Shown in pieces: positions 35,745 through 45,215 of a DNA stretch of 64,000 nt. The stretch is from Bacillus sp. FJAT-25509. GTDB lineage: Bacteria; Bacillota; Bacilli; Bacillales; Bacillaceae_G. A program made the position numbers and the translations under genes. Every line of letters starts with the position of its first letter. Position 1 is the first letter of the stretch. The stretch is taken from assembly GCF_001420605.1 (NCBI RefSeq), contig NZ_LJIZ01000016.1, positions 1-64,000 on the forward strand. Reading direction: 5' to 3'. Below the pieces are notes generated by a model. The model was not told the DNA's origin. It ran no database searches and saw nothing but the letters and a program-made list of their open reading frames with translations.

Positions 35745-36623
35745 TCAAGATTTGAAATCGTTCATAATTACATTTATGGTATTAAATGATTCTTCTCTAA
35801 TTGATGTAGTATTCTCTTTATTCGCATTAAATGTAATTAAAGCCTTCCAGAGAGCCCATCCTCTTGCTCTATTCCAAGTATTGTCATCAAAGTTCAAAAC
35901 GTTTTTAAAAACATTTCTACTGCGAGTATCGAAAAATGTCCATGCCATTGCGGCATCACATGATGGATCACCTACTCCTAGTATTCCAAAATCAATGACT
36001 GCACATAGCTTGCCATATTTAACAAGTAGGTTTCCTGGCGCAATGTCGCCATGTACCCATACTTGTTCTCGCTCCCATTTGGAGCTAAGAGCTGTTTCCC
36101 AAATTTCTGTTAGTAAATCTTTGTTAAAAATCTCTTGAGTTTGATCTATTGAATCTCTAGTTTCTTGGTCATATACAGCTAAGTTTCCACCTCTAAAGAA
36201 ATTATGCGTTCCTGCAATCGGCCCTCCATTAGTATCAATTGACTGGAACTCAGTTAAAAATAGACCTAAATCTCTTGCAAATTGACTTAAATCAATTATA
36301 TTTTCTTTAATAGAAGTTTCTCCATCAATCCATTCATTGATGGTCCATGGCCAAGGATAGTATTTACTAGGACTTCCTTTTGCTAACGGTTTAGAAACTG
36401 GTAATCTTAGTTTATTCGCTAAAATAGGTAACCATTTATGCTCTTTTTCAACCTGAGGAACATAGCATTCTGCGCTTGGTAATCTTACACTCATATGATC
36501 CCCTAAATGGAACGTTCTGTTATCGTTGCCACTTAATTCTACAGGCTTTATTTCTAAGTGAGACCAAATTGGAAATTGTTCTTTAATTAATTGTTTTACT
36601 AATTCAACATTTATGTTGTCCAT
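35745..36623 (-). CDS. Aminoglycoside phosphotransferase (APH) family kinase
   Basis: 292 residues. WVHGDIAPGNLLV (catalytic Asp), AVIDFGILGVGDPSCDAAMAW (Mg-binding DFG-like Asp), substrate lobe PWPWTINEWIDGE. Resembles the large chromosomal group of APH-like kinases with unknown substrates; drug resistance is not implied. ATG behind AGGGAG. Confidence 0.85.
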   Translation of the reverse strand: MDNINVELVKQLIKEQFPIWSHLEIKPVELSGNDNRTFHLGDHMSVRLPSAECYVPQVEKEHKWLPILANKLRLPVSKPLAKGSPSKYYPWPWTINEWIDGETSIKENIIDLSQFARDLGLFLTEFQSIDTNGGPIAGTHNFFRGGNLAVYDQETRDSIDQTQEIFNKDLLTEIWETALSSKWEREQVWVHGDIAPGNLLVKYGKLCAVIDFGILGVGDPSCDAAMAWTFFDTRSRNVFKNVLNFDDNTWNRARGWALWKALITFNANKENTTSIREESFNTINVIMNDFKS

Positions 36624-36661
36624 TTATTCTCCCTATTTCAAACTAATAAATTATTTATATT

Positions 36662-37111
36662 TTATTTTTGAGTTATCAATATAAATGTAACGCCGAACTT
36701 GTCTGTAACTGTACCGAATGCGGGACTAAATGGTACTGCTTCTAGCGGGGCAATGACGTACCCATCTTGTTGCAATGAATTAAAAATTCGCTTTGTTTTT
36801 TCTACGCTATCAATCGAAAGATTAATGGTGACTTCTACTTTTTTATTTTCATAATTTGGTGTATTTTGTTTAGATTCTTTGTCCATAACCGGATTCGATT
36901 GAATCGGGGCATCGAATAACATAAGGTCACTTTCACCGATTTTTAAAATGGCATTTGCAACACTATTCTTTAATGCTTCTGGACAAGGAATTGGCATTTC
37001 TCCGTATGTTTGCATAGTAAGAACCACTGCTTCAAGTTCTCTTTCATAAAAATGAACTGCTTCTTTAGCGTTACCACTCATTACAATACATGGTGTAATT
37101 TTTAACGTCAT
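36662..37111 (-). CDS. VOC family protein, PhnB-like
   Basis: 149 residues from the ATG at 37111, nine bases behind GGGAG. Pattern ITPCIVMSGNAKEAVHFYERELEA, DLMLFDAPI, then VTINLSIDSVEKTKRIFN and FGTVTDKFGVTFIL, as in the PhnB/3-dmu-9_3-mt group. Function unknown. Stop to next start suggests one transcript with the PatB gene upstream. Confidence 0.85.
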   Translation of the reverse strand: MTLKITPCIVMSGNAKEAVHFYERELEAVVLTMQTYGEMPIPCPEALKNSVANAILKIGESDLMLFDAPIQSNPVMDKESKQNTPNYENKKVEVTINLSIDSVEKTKRIFNSLQQDGYVIAPLEAVPFSPAFGTVTDKFGVTFILITQK

Positions 37112-37128
37112 AAATGCCATCTCCCTAT

Positions 37129-38307
37129 CTATTTCATCTTAGCTTTTACAGCTTTTTCTAATCGTGTCATGGCTTCTTCTAATGTTTTACGTGTACAAGC
37201 GTAATTCAATCTCATAAAACCATCTCCATTTATTCCGAAACCGCGACCTTCATTTAAACCTAATTTAGCATCATTAATCATAAATTCGTTTAATTGGTCA
37301 CCTCTTAGGCCTAAACCCCTAAAATCAAGCCAACCTAAGTAAGTTGCTTCTGTAACTCTCATTTTTACACCCGGAATATTTGTTTTTAAGTAATTATGTA
37401 TAAACTCCGCATTTCCTTTTAAATAAATCAATAATTCATCAAGCCACTTTTCACCTTCGTTATAAGCAGCGATAACTGCTTCAATTCCAAAAATATTTAA
37501 GTTTTCTAAACTTGAACGAGCAATTGCATGAGAAAATTCAGTAAATAATTCTTGATTTGGAATAACAGCAAGTGACGAAAATAAGCCTGCAATATTGAAT
37601 GTTTTACTTGGCGACATAAATGTAATACTCATATTTGCTGCATCTTCACTTAATGAATAAAAAGGTATGTGACTACCTTTCTTATAGACTAAGTCAGCAT
37701 GAATTTCATCTGCTATTACAACAATTTTATTCTTTTTACATATTTCAAACAAACCTGATAATTCCTCTTTTGTCCAGACTCTTCCAATAGGATTTGCAGG
37801 GCTACATAAAATAATCATTTTAGTTTTAGAAGTAATTTTATTTTCTAGATCTTCTAAATCCATATAATAATAACCATCTTCTTCAATTAAAGAATTTTCA
37901 ACTATGTTTCTTCCATTATTTCTAATAGTACTGAAAAATGGAAAGTAAACTGGTGGCTGAATGATGATTTCATCACCAGGTTTTGTGAAAGCATCAATGG
38001 CTAAATTTAATGCTGGAACTACACCAGGTATATTTGTTAACCATTCTCTTTTTATCGATGTATTATAACGTTTACTTGCCCAATTCATTGCTGATTCAAA
38101 AAATTCTTCTGGTATATGTCCATAACCATATATAGGATGTTGAGCTCGTTTCGTCATAGCCTCTACAATCCCGGGTGCACAAGCAAAATCCATATCGGCA
38201 ACCCATAAAGGTAGTACTTCCGTACATCCAAATACTCGATCAACTGAATCCCACTTTGTACTATTTGTATTTTTTCTATTATGTTCTTCATTAAAGTTAA
38301 AGTTCAT
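37129..38307 (-). CDS. MalY/PatB family PLP-dependent C-S lyase/aminotransferase
   Basis: 392 residues. WVADMDFACAPGIVEAM, IIQPPVYFPFF, LCSPANPIGRVWT, IADEIHADLVY, the PLP lysine in FMSPSKTFNIAGLF and the C-terminal RLNYACTRKTLEEAM. Enzymes of this group cleave cystathionine or related thioethers to pyruvate, ammonia and a thiol. ATG behind GGTGGGGG. First gene of a two-gene run with the VOC gene. Confidence 0.9.
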   Translation of the reverse strand: MNFNFNEEHNRKNTNSTKWDSVDRVFGCTEVLPLWVADMDFACAPGIVEAMTKRAQHPIYGYGHIPEEFFESAMNWASKRYNTSIKREWLTNIPGVVPALNLAIDAFTKPGDEIIIQPPVYFPFFSTIRNNGRNIVENSLIEEDGYYYMDLEDLENKITSKTKMIILCSPANPIGRVWTKEELSGLFEICKKNKIVVIADEIHADLVYKKGSHIPFYSLSEDAANMSITFMSPSKTFNIAGLFSSLAVIPNQELFTEFSHAIARSSLENLNIFGIEAVIAAYNEGEKWLDELLIYLKGNAEFIHNYLKTNIPGVKMRVTEATYLGWLDFRGLGLRGDQLNEFMINDAKLGLNEGRGFGINGDGFMRLNYACTRKTLEEAMTRLEKAVKAKMK

Positions 38308-38621
38308 TTCTTATCCCCCACCATTTTCGATCATTTATGATTAAGATTTTACTACTTTATTCCAATATATAGTTAATCAATAGTATTTTCGTAATCATAA
38401 TTACTATCCAAATTATACTATTCCGCTAGAAAATTCAAATTTTAATATTAATTTAAAAAAAGTGAAGTATGAACTGTCTGGCCAAGACCAACAATTGGTG
38501 GAGTTTGTATGAAAATCTAGCAATATTTAATTAGGTGTCTATATTTTTCAAAAATCGATCTATTTTTTTCATAATGCTAGCAAATAATAATTAACATCTC
38601 AATGTGAATGGAGGGTCTGTA

Positions 38622-38813
38622 ATGAAAAAAGATGATGAATATACGGATGATATGAATCAAATATTAGAAATTATCAATGCAAAAGGTGATACTGGTGAAT
38701 TACTTGAAATTGTAGACAAATATAAACAAACTGAAAATCCAGAATGTAATCATGATCTTTTTTATCAAGAACTAAGAGTAATTGCTGAGGATAGTGCAAA
38801 AGAAGAAGATTAA
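38622..38813 (+). CDS. Small acidic protein, 63 residues
   Basis: ATG at 38622 eight bases behind GGAGGG. Helical and acidic (DDEYTDDMNQILEIIN, LLEIVDKYKQ, FYQELRVIAEDSAKEED). No family recognised. Own terminator follows. Confidence 0.65.
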   Translation: MKKDDEYTDDMNQILEIINAKGDTGELLEIVDKYKQTENPECNHDLFYQELRVIAEDSAKEED

Positions 38814-38830
38814 ATAGAGTAGGTTTAATG

Positions 38831-38863
38831 AGTAGTGGAACGATTTTAGTTCCACTACTTTTT
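38831..38863 (+). terminator. Terminator
   Basis: AGTAGTGGAAC / GTTCCACTACT perfect stem plus T run. Confidence 0.85.
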
Positions 38864-38919
38864 ACTATTCTTATAAAACGATACCATAGATTGAATCTTT
38901 ATATGTATTACCGATTAAT

Positions 38920-39531
38920 TTATAAACTATATTCTTCAGTAGGAATTTTGCCTCTTAAAATATCATATTCAGCTTTCATTTCACCAAATTTTTGAGGATT
39001 TCCATGGTCCGGTGCATAATCAGGGTGCCAAAGCTTAGTATATTCCCTCATTTGTTTCTTCCAAACTTCAGCACTATCATTCGGATCGAAATACTTGAAA
39101 TTATGTTTTTTATTTTTCTTGATTGAAGTAGAGTAATTTCTTAAATACTCTTCCCAGACTCTTGCCCAATCAACTATTTTCTTTTTATATTCTTTTGCTT
39201 TCTCGGCATTTTTCCTTTTTTCTTCTTTCTTCCAATCTTCCATTCTTTGACTAAAATCTTTAACCCCTTGTTTTGAGTTTCTCCATCTTAGCTCGGCATC
39301 TCTAATTTCTTGATCTGTAATTTCATCAAATAAATTTTCGTCATCAAGAACTTCAATAAGATCTTCTTCATTTTCTTTTGAATTTATATGGAGGTCATAC
39401 TTTTCTTCTATCATTTTTTCAATTAATTCTGCACTAGTTTTCCCTGTAAGTTGGGATAGCTTTTCCAGTTTTTCAGTGGATTCTATTTTAACCTTGTGTG
39501 TTAAATAAACGTATTTAGTTTTGTTTCTCAA
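38920..39531 (-). CDS. Protein with N-terminal RHH-like segment and C-terminal J-like domain
   Basis: About 203 residues from the TTG at 39531, nine bases after AAGGAG. Residues ~10-50 (KVKIESTEKLEKLSQLTGKT, SAELIEKMIEEKY) look like a ribbon-helix-helix DNA-binding fold. A charged coiled region follows (KKEEKRKNAEKAKEYKKKI). The last ~45 residues resemble helices II and III of a J-domain with the HPD tripeptide: YTKLWHPDYAPDHGNPQKF then GEMKAEYDIL. I know no named family with this order. A DnaK co-chaperone tied to DNA or a repressor is one possible reading. Confidence 0.6.
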   Translation of the reverse strand: MRNKTKYVYLTHKVKIESTEKLEKLSQLTGKTSAELIEKMIEEKYDLHINSKENEEDLIEVLDDENLFDEITDQEIRDAELRWRNSKQGVKDFSQRMEDWKKEEKRKNAEKAKEYKKKIVDWARVWEEYLRNYSTSIKKNKKHNFKYFDPNDSAEVWKKQMREYTKLWHPDYAPDHGNPQKFGEMKAEYDILRGKIPTEEYSL

Positions 39532-39923
39532 GCACCTCAACTCCTTAATTAAATGTTACTATACAAGGTTAAATCTATATATTAAATAATGAAGTCAATC
39601 ACGTTACATTACATTCTCAACAACCTCAATTAAATGAAACAAGAATGTTCTATATATAGTTTAATGTAAAATATTATTAATAATGTTTTATAATCAATCG
39701 TATTCATTGTTACAGGAACTATTTAAGAAAGTATTTTGAATTCAACATCAAACATTTCTATATTTATTAACTGATTAACGATTTTATTTTTTATTATCAA
39801 CTTATTTTATTCGATATTAATCTATTGCAACCTTTCTTAATTCGATAATTATTTTTTATCAAGCTTAATAATTTTTTCGAAATGCTCACGAGATCAAATT
39901 ATTTATATAATTTTATAAAATAA
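39532..39923. other. AT-rich intergenic stretch
   Basis: Very AT-rich, no open frame or clear hairpin; presumably the promoters of the two divergent neighbours. Confidence 0.4.
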
Positions 39924-40556
39924 ATGATTTATATGGGAGTGATTTCTATTATTAATCAATTTAAAAATATACCAACAACTTGTATTTCAGATGTAATGGA
40001 TGGGCTAAATAATATGGATCCGTCAATAAAGCCTTTAAAAGAAGAATATAGATTTGTTGGAAGAGCACTGACTGTTAAAATCCCTGTTGGAGATAATTTA
40101 GCTGTATTGAAGGCAATTCGTGAAGCAAATCCAGGTGATGTCATCGTAATCGATGCAAAAGGAGATCAATACCGAGCAATTGCAGGGGACTTTGTTGTTG
40201 GAATGGCGCAAACAATGGGTGTTAGTGCAATAGTTGTTGATGGGGTAATCCGCGATATCAGCGGTATTAAAAAATTAAATTTCCCAGTATTTTGTAAAGG
40301 AACAACTGTAGCTGCAAGTGGAAAAATTGGTATAGGCGAAATTAATATTCCAATCTCATGTGGAGGTACATCAGTTAACCCAGGCGATATTATTGTTGGT
40401 GATGCAGATGGAGTAGTTGTAATCCCTCAAGCGGAAGCAAAAACGATTTTGGAAAAATCTTTAGATAAAATAAAAAAAGATGAACAAAGAGAAGAACAAG
40501 TATCTGGTAAAATTGAAGCTATAAAATCTTATATTGATCGTATGCTTCAAAAGTAA
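39924..40556 (+). CDS. RraA-like family protein (4-hydroxy-4-methyl-2-oxoglutarate aldolase type)
   Basis: Up to 210 residues. TTCISDVMDGL at the N-terminus, GDNLAVLKAIREANPGDVIVID, VDGVIRDISGIKKLNFPVF (R-D motif of the active site), GGTSVNPGDIIVGDADGVVVI. The family includes aldolases of branched keto acids and the RNase E inhibitor RraA; an enzyme is likelier in a Gram-positive. Start uncertain: the good ribosome site GGGAGTG is inside the frame and best serves an ATT codon at about 39948; the ATGs at 39924 and 39933 have none. Confidence 0.85.
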   Translation: MIYMGVISIINQFKNIPTTCISDVMDGLNNMDPSIKPLKEEYRFVGRALTVKIPVGDNLAVLKAIREANPGDVIVIDAKGDQYRAIAGDFVVGMAQTMGVSAIVVDGVIRDISGIKKLNFPVFCKGTTVAASGKIGIGEINIPISCGGTSVNPGDIIVGDADGVVVIPQAEAKTILEKSLDKIKKDEQREEQVSGKIEAIKSYIDRMLQK

Positions 40557-40570
40557 CTGATAAAAAATAC

Positions 40571-40624
40571 AAAAAAGGTTCTAAATATAGGTTCTTCGAA
40601 AAAAACCTATTAGAACCTTTTTTA
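40571..40624 (+). terminator. Terminator behind the RraA-like gene
   Basis: AAAAAAGGTTCTA ... TAGAACCTTTTTT long interrupted stem with T run. Confidence 0.8.
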
Positions 40625-40629
40625 CTTGT

Positions 40630-41070
40630 CTAAAATTTTAATTTTTTCAACTGACTTTTAATAAACGGATCGATATCATCAGGCAATTGACTTAAATGAA
40701 AGAATTGGACTTCAATTGATTAATTTTGATCTGGACAAATTTCATTTTCGAAATCTGTACAAATATACCCAATTGCTACTGTATGATATTCATCTCCGCT
40801 TCCCTCAACTTTATTTATAAATTCTGCTCCGGAATATACTCCAATTAATGATAAAGAATTTAACTTAAGACCAATATCTTCAAGAACAGATCGTTTAATA
40901 CATTCTTCAACAGATTCATTTAATTGTAAAATCCCACCTGGTATCCCCCCATTATCTCCTCTATATTGAAGTAAGATTTCACCTTCAGAATTTAAGATGG
41001 CAACGCTCGGACGAACAATAATTAAAGGTGCATTTCCGATCTTTTCTCTTATACCTTCACAATATTTCAT
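40630..41070 (-). pseudogene. NUDIX hydrolase gene with premature stop and altered Nudix box
   Basis: ATG behind AGGAGG. The Nudix box reads GGILQLNESVEECIKRSVLEDIGL: the expected R-E-x-x-E-E core is R-S-V-L-E-D, so the first catalytic Glu is Ser. The frame stops at TAA (40720-40722) after CPDQN, yet continues in frame as SIEVQFFHLSQLPDDIDPFI then KSQLKKLKF to a natural stop at 40630, the usual helical end of such proteins. Probably inactive, though a 116-residue product could still be made. Confidence 0.7.
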
Positions 41071-41110
41071 AAAGCCTCCTAATCTGATATCTTAGTAACT
41101 TTATTTTCTA

Positions 41111-42190
41111 CTAAAAATCTCGAATAATTTTTTTAGCTTCATCCATCATTTCATTTATTAAGTTTTCTACCGAGTCCTTTTTAGATAATCTAGGACTTTG
41201 TCCCGACCAAAGTGACATAAACTCTTTATTATTTTGTACCGAGGATGCTTTTCTCATTGTTTGGGTAATTGTATTTTGAACGGGAAACTGTGGTAAATCA
41301 GCTTCGTATTTTTTCATTTCGGTAATAAATTTATTTTCGATTCCTCTTGCCCATTTCCCTGAAAATGCACGAGTCAAAACTAACTGGTCTTCGGTAGAAT
41401 TTAGAATCGTATTTTTATGTACCTCATGAGCCCCACTTTCAATGCTGGTTAAAAAAGCGGTACCCATTTGAACAGCTTTCGCCCCTAAACAAAGGGACGC
41501 AATTAAACCTCTTCCGTCCATAATTCCTCCTGCTGCAATTACAGGAATACGAACATGATCAATTACTTGTGGAATTAACGACATTAATCCAATTAAACTT
41601 TCCTCATTCTCGTTTAAGAAATTACCTCGATGTCCACCTGCTTCACTACCTTGAACGACAACAAGATCCATTCCTGATTTCTCAATTTCAATCGCTTCAT
41701 TTACAGTAGTTGCTGTTCCAATCAAAATAATATTATGGAGCTTTAACTCGTTTATTATTTCCATTGAAGGTATGCCAAATGTAAACGAACAAATAGGAAC
41801 ACCTTCTTCAATAATCGCTTTTATTTGTTCATGAAATGTTTCATTATACCGATTAAAATTTTGAACTTGTATGCGATCATTTTGTTTTATATTTAATTCT
41901 TCATTAAAAGATTGTAATAAATCCATAGATTTAGACATTTCATTCTCGTTAACAATAAATTCATTTGGGACAAATAAATTAATTCCGAAGTTATTATTAG
42001 TTAACTTTTTTATTTCTCTAATTTGTTCACTGATTTGTGATGGAGTCATATACCCTGCTCCAATTGTACCTAAAGCTCCACAATTTGATACTTCAGCTAC
42101 AAAATTTGAAGTTGTAATTCCCCCAGCCATCGGAGCTTGAATAATTGGATATTCTATCTTTAAAAGTTCAGTTATTTTATTTTTAAACAT
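41111..42190 (-). CDS. Nitronate monooxygenase / 2-nitropropane dioxygenase family
   Basis: 359 residues, FMN-dependent TIM barrel. PIIQAPMAGGITTSNFVAEVSNCGALGTIGAGYM, GSEAGGHRG (with catalytic His), PVIAAGGIMDGRGLIASLCLGAKAVQMGTAFL. Detoxifies alkyl nitronates in known members. RBS AGAGGTG. Confidence 0.9.
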   Translation of the reverse strand: MFKNKITELLKIEYPIIQAPMAGGITTSNFVAEVSNCGALGTIGAGYMTPSQISEQIREIKKLTNNNFGINLFVPNEFIVNENEMSKSMDLLQSFNEELNIKQNDRIQVQNFNRYNETFHEQIKAIIEEGVPICSFTFGIPSMEIINELKLHNIILIGTATTVNEAIEIEKSGMDLVVVQGSEAGGHRGNFLNENEESLIGLMSLIPQVIDHVRIPVIAAGGIMDGRGLIASLCLGAKAVQMGTAFLTSIESGAHEVHKNTILNSTEDQLVLTRAFSGKWARGIENKFITEMKKYEADLPQFPVQNTITQTMRKASSVQNNKEFMSLWSGQSPRLSKKDSVENLINEMMDEAKKIIRDF

Positions 42191-42233
42191 TCATTTCACC
42201 TCTATTAATTTTAACTTTTTTTTACTCACCAAA

Positions 42234-42271
42234 AAAGTCCCGAATAGTCTAGCAACACTACCCGGGACTTT
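42234..42271 (-). terminator. Terminator behind the intracellular protease gene
   Basis: AAAGTCCCG / CGGGACTTT stem with A/T runs on both sides. Confidence 0.7.
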
Positions 42272-42276
42272 ACCTA

Positions 42277-43233
42277 TTATTTTAATACATTCGGAGATTT
42301 TGAGGGTACATTTACGCCTAGGTTTAAAAATCCATGGCCTTCCTCAAACTTACTGTATCCGATTGGTACTGTATGACTTATTAGAAGTTCGAACAAATCT
42401 GGTTCAGTAATTTTCTCATTATTCTCAGACTCAAACTGTTGAATTAACAATGCAATAGCCCCTGATACATGTGGTGTTGCCATTGATGTACCAGAAAGAA
42501 CAGCAAATTGATTTGTCGGATACGTTGAAAGAATCTTTTCTCCTGGTGCAACTAAATCAATTTCATCATTTGTATTACTAAAATCGGATAATCGTTTTTG
42601 AAGACTTACGGAACCTACTTCTATAACTTCATCGTAGGCACCTGGATAGCTATATTCATTGGTTGAACCATCCCCATCACCTTCATTACCAGCTGCACAT
42701 ACAACGGCTATATTTTGTTCAACCGCTCTTTGAATCGCTTCATGTAACGAAGAATCATCCCCTGGACCACCTAATGACATTGAAATCACTCGAACAGTTT
42801 CTCCATTAGAGCCTTTCCAATTCGTCGCATAATCAATAGCCTGTACAATTGATTCAATGCTTCCTTCACCAGCACCAGTTAATACTTTTAAAACGAGAAG
42901 TTTTGCTTTTGGAGCTACTCCAACTACCCCTTCTCCATTTTCAGAAGCTGCAATCGTTCCACAAACATGTGTACCGTGACCGTTATTATCTAAGAATACG
43001 TTAGGGTCCCCACCGTAATCTTCAGTAAAATTATATCCACCAATAATTCGCTCTTGTAAATCAGGGTGGTCTGTCTGACAGCCTGTATCAATAACTGCTA
43101 CGACCACGTCTTCCCCTTGAAACCCTTTTTCCCAAATAGATTTAGCTTCTATTAAACTAACACCAGGTGGTACTTCATTTGTACTACCTTTAACTTCTTC
43201 CAGCTTGTAAGGAATTAATCTAAATTTAGACAT
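42277..43233 (-). CDS. isp: Intracellular subtilisin-like serine protease
   Basis: 318 residues from the ATG at 43233, nine bases after AAAGGAG. No signal peptide. The short N-terminal extension carries the LIPY motif (FRLIPYKLEE), which blocks the active site until cleaved in Bacillus ISPs. Catalytic triad: VIDTGCQTDHPDL (Asp), NNGHGTHVCGTIAA (His), LSGTSMATPHVSG (Ser), with oxyanion Asn in CAAGNEGDG. Degrades cytosolic protein, mostly in stationary phase. Confidence 0.95.
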   Translation of the reverse strand: MSKFRLIPYKLEEVKGSTNEVPPGVSLIEAKSIWEKGFQGEDVVVAVIDTGCQTDHPDLQERIIGGYNFTEDYGGDPNVFLDNNGHGTHVCGTIAASENGEGVVGVAPKAKLLVLKVLTGAGEGSIESIVQAIDYATNWKGSNGETVRVISMSLGGPGDDSSLHEAIQRAVEQNIAVVCAAGNEGDGDGSTNEYSYPGAYDEVIEVGSVSLQKRLSDFSNTNDEIDLVAPGEKILSTYPTNQFAVLSGTSMATPHVSGAIALLIQQFESENNEKITEPDLFELLISHTVPIGYSKFEEGHGFLNLGVNVPSKSPNVLK

Positions 43234-43383
43234 GCCTACCAACTCCTTTTTGGGATTTATTCATAAAGGATAAATCTTTGAGGTATAGTTTACTATTCTA
43301 TACACATCCATAATTTTCCTTTAAATAAATTCAACTTTATTTAAAATTAATTCTAATACAGTTGGAAATTAATAGATTCACCG

Positions 43384-43508
43384 CTCCCTTCTCCAAACTC
43401 GGAAGTCGGCTTTTTGATTATTATAATGAATGGTGTCAAAACTTTAGTTATGACCCTGTTCATTATAAAGGAACAAAGGAGTCTTTCCTTAAAACGGCAA
43501 ATGCATAG
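43384..43508 (+). pseudogene. C-terminal fragment of an unrecognised protein
   Basis: The frame reads GSRLFDYYNEWCQNFSYDPV then HYKGTKESFLKTANA and stop. Convincing protein text without any start; the upstream part is missing. It ends 17 bases before the next small frame. Confidence 0.4.
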
Positions 43509-43524
43509 GAGGTAAAGGTACATT

Positions 43525-43680
43525 ATGTACGATCCACCAGAAAACTCCCCTTGTAAAAACTCCTTTCACCAACCAGAATGGTACCTCAAAGGAACGTTTT
43601 GGTTTGCTACTCTCGTACTTAGAGATCTCACTGTGACACTAAACGTTATCCCTCTACTAGTAATGCCTCGAAAAAATTGA
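43525..43680 (+). CDS. Possible 51-residue protein, Trp/Pro-rich
   Basis: ATG behind ATAGGAGG (12 bases). MYDPPENSPCKNSFHQPEWY, then a hydrophobic stretch TFWFATLVLRDLTVTLNVIPLLV. Follows a remnant in the same orientation. GC content is higher than the surroundings. No family recognised; it could itself be a remnant. Confidence 0.35.
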   Translation: MYDPPENSPCKNSFHQPEWYLKGTFWFATLVLRDLTVTLNVIPLLVMPRKN

Positions 43681-43959
43681 ATTTCGAACACATTTTATTC
43701 ATATAAAGAATGCAAATTCAATCTGAAAGTTGGACAAAAATATTTTTATATCTAATCTATGAAGCTTATAAATTAATCCTCGCGCTTCAACCTCAACGCT
43801 GAACCTATTTGTGACGAATCTGTCAATATTTAATTTGATATAAAAAATGCCCGCAAATTCGTTAGTAATACCGCATTTTATAAATTAATCAATTATTAAA
43901 TAACTCAAAGGGATTACGATATAATTAGGGGGTAAAGAACTAGAATGAGAGGTTAGAAG

Positions 43960-45105
43960 ATGATAAAAAATGAGCAAGAGTTAAAAACCAAGTTGAATCA
44001 GTTGATTAGCGATCCTAATTTCTTGCGTTTACAAGAATCTTTTGAAAAAGAGAGTTTATTTCAATTATTGGGGTTTGGACACCGAGAAACAATGCATAGT
44101 TCTTTTATCAGTTGGTTGCTTTCACCAACGTCTTCGTTAAGTTTAGGTACGTTTCCACTAAAGCGTTTTCTCTACTATATTTGTGAGGAAAATTTATCAA
44201 ATGAGAAAACTGTTATTGATTTTGATTTAATTGAATCGGACTCACTTCAACTAGAGGAAATGGAAGTTGCAACTGAGGTAGCAGAGTCTGTGGTGGTTCC
44301 AGAGACAAATCAGGAATTACGGGCTCGATTTGATTTGTATTTGGTGAATGATTTGGTGAGAATTATTGTGGAGAATAAGGTGTTGGCAAGAGAAAACAAA
44401 GATCAGACGGAAACTTATACGAAAATCTTAAAACATTTAGATGACTCGTATCAATATGAATTAAAGGTCTTTTTATCTCCAGATGGCACAGTAAAACCAA
44501 AATGTCCTGAGTTTATTCAAATTGATTATCAAGGTCTATATGATTTTGTTATTGTACCTAGCTTGAATCATCCCAAAATTACAACTGCAAATAAAAATAT
44601 TTTAGAGGAATATATCCATAATCTTCGTATGGTCTATAAAGGAGTAAATAAGCCGATGGCAAGAGTAAATGATGAGTTGTGTGTAGCTATATATGATAAG
44701 TACAAAGATGTATTAGATGAAATATTCGATGCGGTTAAAAATGAGACACCTGAAAAGAGGAAGGTCAAAACGTCTGCTCCAATTCGTAAATCAAATATTT
44801 CTTGGAAAGAGATATATTCACGACTAAATGAAGACGAAAAAAATCTAGAGTCTACTTATGGAAATACCGTAACAAAGGCTGAAATCGACCTAACAAGTGG
44901 TAGGATCCTTTTTGAAGGAGAAGAATACAGTAGTCCTTCGGCTGCTGCTATTGCCGCAGTAAATTACATTCAGGGTGAAAATTACACAGACCGTTACAAT
45001 GGATATAAGTTTTGGAGTATTGTGTATCCAAATGGTGAAAAGAAGAAACTGTCTGTTGTACGTGATGATATATCTATATCTGTAGCTCAAGAGGAAGAAG
45101 ATTAA
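43960..45105 (+). CDS. PD-(D/E)XK nuclease family protein with C-terminal RAMA-like domain
   Basis: 381 residues. N-terminal PDDEXK_4-type core: FGHRETMHSSFISWLLSP, then RFDLYLVNDLVRIIVENKVLA with Asp and the E-x-K pair, then DQTETYTKIL. The C-terminal ~60 residues (ILFEGEEYSSPSAAAIAAVN ... GYKFWSIVYPNGEKKKL) resemble the RAMA domain that accompanies restriction enzymes and modification-dependent nucleases. A defence role is an inference. No methylase is adjacent; a GIY-YIG nuclease lies downstream. Confidence 0.7.
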   Translation: MIKNEQELKTKLNQLISDPNFLRLQESFEKESLFQLLGFGHRETMHSSFISWLLSPTSSLSLGTFPLKRFLYYICEENLSNEKTVIDFDLIESDSLQLEEMEVATEVAESVVVPETNQELRARFDLYLVNDLVRIIVENKVLARENKDQTETYTKILKHLDDSYQYELKVFLSPDGTVKPKCPEFIQIDYQGLYDFVIVPSLNHPKITTANKNILEEYIHNLRMVYKGVNKPMARVNDELCVAIYDKYKDVLDEIFDAVKNETPEKRKVKTSAPIRKSNISWKEIYSRLNEDEKNLESTYGNTVTKAEIDLTSGRILFEGEEYSSPSAAAIAAVNYIQGENYTDRYNGYKFWSIVYPNGEKKKLSVVRDDISISVAQEEED

Positions 45106-45215
45106 GGCATTGAGTAGACTAACTATATAACAAATGTTGCAGAACGTAAAAAATACATAAATGTAATTATAAAATAGAGATGAGGGTTTAAGAATGGCAA
45201 TGAGTAAACATTAGG

